This document shows, piece after piece, positions 6,445 through 7,166 of a stretch of 7,166 nucleotides of DNA. Source of the stretch: Bordetella parapertussis. Its GTDB lineage: Bacteria; Pseudomonadota; Gammaproteobacteria; Burkholderiales; SG8-39. The DNA lies in the NCBI GenBank assembly GCA_945906975.1, contig CAMDRY010000159.1, positions 1-7,166 of the forward strand, given 5' to 3'. How positions within the stretch are numbered: position 1 is the stretch's first letter; each line of letters begins with the position of its first letter. The translations under genes and the position numbers were made by a program. The notes below the pieces were generated by a model. It saw nothing but the letters and a program-made list of their open reading frames with translations. It was not told where the DNA came from and did no database searches.

Positions 6445-6471
6445 GCGCCGTTCGTCGCAACGAGCCCATAC

Positions 6472-6525
6472 CATGGTACCTATGGCACCTACGGCAACTA
6501 GGGTACCCAGGGTGCCAATGGCACT
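6472..6525. repeat. Six-unit degenerate 9-bp tandem repeat
   Basis: Six 9-base units stand in tandem: CATGGTACC, TATGGCACC, TACGGCAAC, TAGGGTACC, CAGGGTGCC and AATGGCACT. The shared core is roughly (T/C)A(T/G)GG(T/C)ACC. Several units contain or span self-complementary cores, for example the palindrome at 6469-6478, GGGTACCC at 6501-6508 and the GTGCC/GGCAC stem at 6512-6524. The array would lie within the transcribed leader of the downstream gene if the promoter at 6416-6444 is used. I do not recognise it as a named repeat family. Confidence 0.85.
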
Positions 6526-6668
6526 CGCTAGACGGCCGGAGGGTTCTTCTCGCAGCGGGCGTTTTGTTGGGCGAGTTGGCGTGTTTCTTGCCGCTGCTGT
6601 CCGGTCTGTATGACCAGGCGGCCCGTGCCGCCGAATGGCTGTGAATATGTCAAACGCCGGGGCGCATA

Positions 6669-7166
6669 ATGGGTTTGCCTGAGCAAGTGATGGAAAATGG
6701 TCCTGCGCCTTTCTTTGCATGGGATCTCGCCAATGAGTATCCCGCCACTTCAATCGCTGGCGAGGGGGATATTGAATTCGCCCAGCGCCTTGGGCGTGTT
6801 AGCGCAGGACGTGTGCGCATTTGCGTCAAGACCGACGGAGCCGCCGGACTCAACACACGCGAGCAGTTTGACGCGGTTAGCGCAGGGCGCATCATGCTGG
6901 CCGATTCTTTCGCCGGCGCGCTCGTTGCGCTTCATCCCTTGTTTCAACTGCCGTCCTTGCCATTCCTCACCCTTGGCACCGATGATGCCCGCCTGTTGTT
7001 TGATCTGGCGCGTCCGCACTACGAGGGCGTACTGGCCGGACTGGGGCAGAAATTGCTTTACGCCTCGCCCTGGCCACCGACCGGACTTTGGACGCGTTTT
7101 CCCATTGCCGACGTGCAGACCCTGAGCGGCTTGCGTGTGCGCACCTATGACGCGGGCAGTGCCCAG
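6669..7166 (+). CDS. Second TRAP-type solute-binding protein (DctP family), N-terminal part, no signal peptide visible
   Basis: The frame runs from the ATG at 6669 to the window edge (166 residues, 3' end missing). It is clearly a DctP-family protein: WDLANEYPATSIAGEGDIEF (residues 19-38), TREQFDAVSAGRIMLADSFA, a LPSLPFLTLG segment, KLLYASPWPPTGLWTRFP (129-146) and LSGLRVRTYDAGSAQ (152-166) with the conserved carboxylate-binding arginine at R158. The dctP at 2242-3213 has the matching segments KLLFTVPWPPQGIYS and MKGLKWRAYS, so the two are paralogues of different subgroups. Oddly, residues 1-18 are polar and carry no signal peptide; an in-frame TGA at 6642-6644 bars a long upstream extension. 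The alternative ATG at 6690 gives an even shorter N-terminus. GGGG at 6659-6662 is only a weak ribosome site. It may be cytoplasmic, fused to another domain beyond the window, or decayed. Confidence 0.85.
   Translation, partial: MGLPEQVMENGPAPFFAWDLANEYPATSIAGEGDIEFAQRLGRVSAGRVRICVKTDGAAGLNTREQFDAVSAGRIMLADSFAGALVALHPLFQLPSLPFLTLGTDDARLLFDLARPHYEGVLAGLGQKLLYASPWPPTGLWTRFPIADVQTLSGLRVRTYDAGSAQ

Larger units (their letters stand above)
6107..6668. other. Divergent, repeat-rich intergenic control region with no convincing gene
   Basis: These 562 bases separate the minus-strand enzyme operon from the plus-strand DctP-like gene. I see no protein-like reading frame of normal composition. Instead the region holds, in order: a minus-strand promoter candidate (6139-6167), a 21-bp dyad (6168-6188), a hairpin merging into an 8-bp triple repeat (6265-6303), two further hairpins (6316-6342 and 6344-6361), a small dyad (6400-6411), a plus-strand promoter candidate with two palindromes (6416-6444) and a six-unit 9-bp repeat (6472-6525). 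The part 6420-6445 is AT-rich against its GC-rich surroundings. The last 140 bases before the DctP-like start hold no element I can name. Confidence 0.7.

Noticed and set aside
6107..6469. N-terminal extension of the DUF1445 frame to 6469
   Set aside because: The extra 121 residues are low-quality, proline- and arginine-rich and include the translated repeats; the family start fits the ATG at 6104-6106 and a promoter candidate lies within the extension.
6473..6613. 46-codon plus-strand reading frame starting in the 9-bp repeat, a possible leader peptide
   Set aside because: Its first third is just the repeat translated, it has no ribosome site and no recognisable regulatory codon run; kept only as a remark on the repeat.
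6697..7125. Plus-strand 142-codon frame over the DctP-like gene
   Set aside because: It is a frame-shifted shadow; the frame starting at 6669 carries the clear DctP motifs over the same bases.

Overview
The window looks like accessory catabolic and transport DNA from a GC-rich betaproteobacterium, most likely of the order Burkholderiales. That order is inferred from the truncated Bug/TctC-type binding protein at the left edge, a family greatly expanded there, and from the protein character of the TRAP and DUF genes. No ribosomal or housekeeping marker is present, so the placement is inferred and not shown.

Layout from left to right: (1) 1-339, plus strand: the 3' end of a tripartite tricarboxylate transporter (Bug/TctC) binding-protein gene. 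It converges on (2) 364-3213, minus strand: a complete TRAP transporter read dctP (periplasmic binding protein), dctQ (small permease), dctM (large permease), with a strong ribosome binding site at dctP and a candidate sigma-70 promoter about 150 bases upstream. (3) 3444-6106, minus strand: three closely spaced enzyme genes, in transcription order a DUF1445 (UPF0317, YcsI-like) protein, a DUF2848 protein, and an FAD-dependent oxidoreductase of the L-2-hydroxyglutarate oxidase/dehydrogenase family. (4) 6107-6668: a 562-base divergent control region full of dyads and short tandem repeats, with one candidate promoter facing each way. (5) 6669-7166, plus strand: the first half of a second TRAP-type binding protein, which has no visible signal peptide.

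Working model (inference): the dctPQM system imports an organic acid, probably a hydroxy- or oxo-acid. The FAD oxidase oxidises a 2-hydroxy acid to the 2-oxo acid, and the two DUF enzymes act before or after it. DUF2848 shows some resemblance to fumarylacetoacetate-hydrolase-type proteins, and DUF1445 proteins are annotated as putative hydro-lyases; neither has an assigned reaction that can be read from this sequence. This set of linked genes is the best candidate for an undescribed pathway here. The most unusual local features are the signal-less DctP paralogue and the repeat-rich divergent region, which includes a perfect 21-bp dyad of LysR-regulator type next to the promoter of the enzyme operon.
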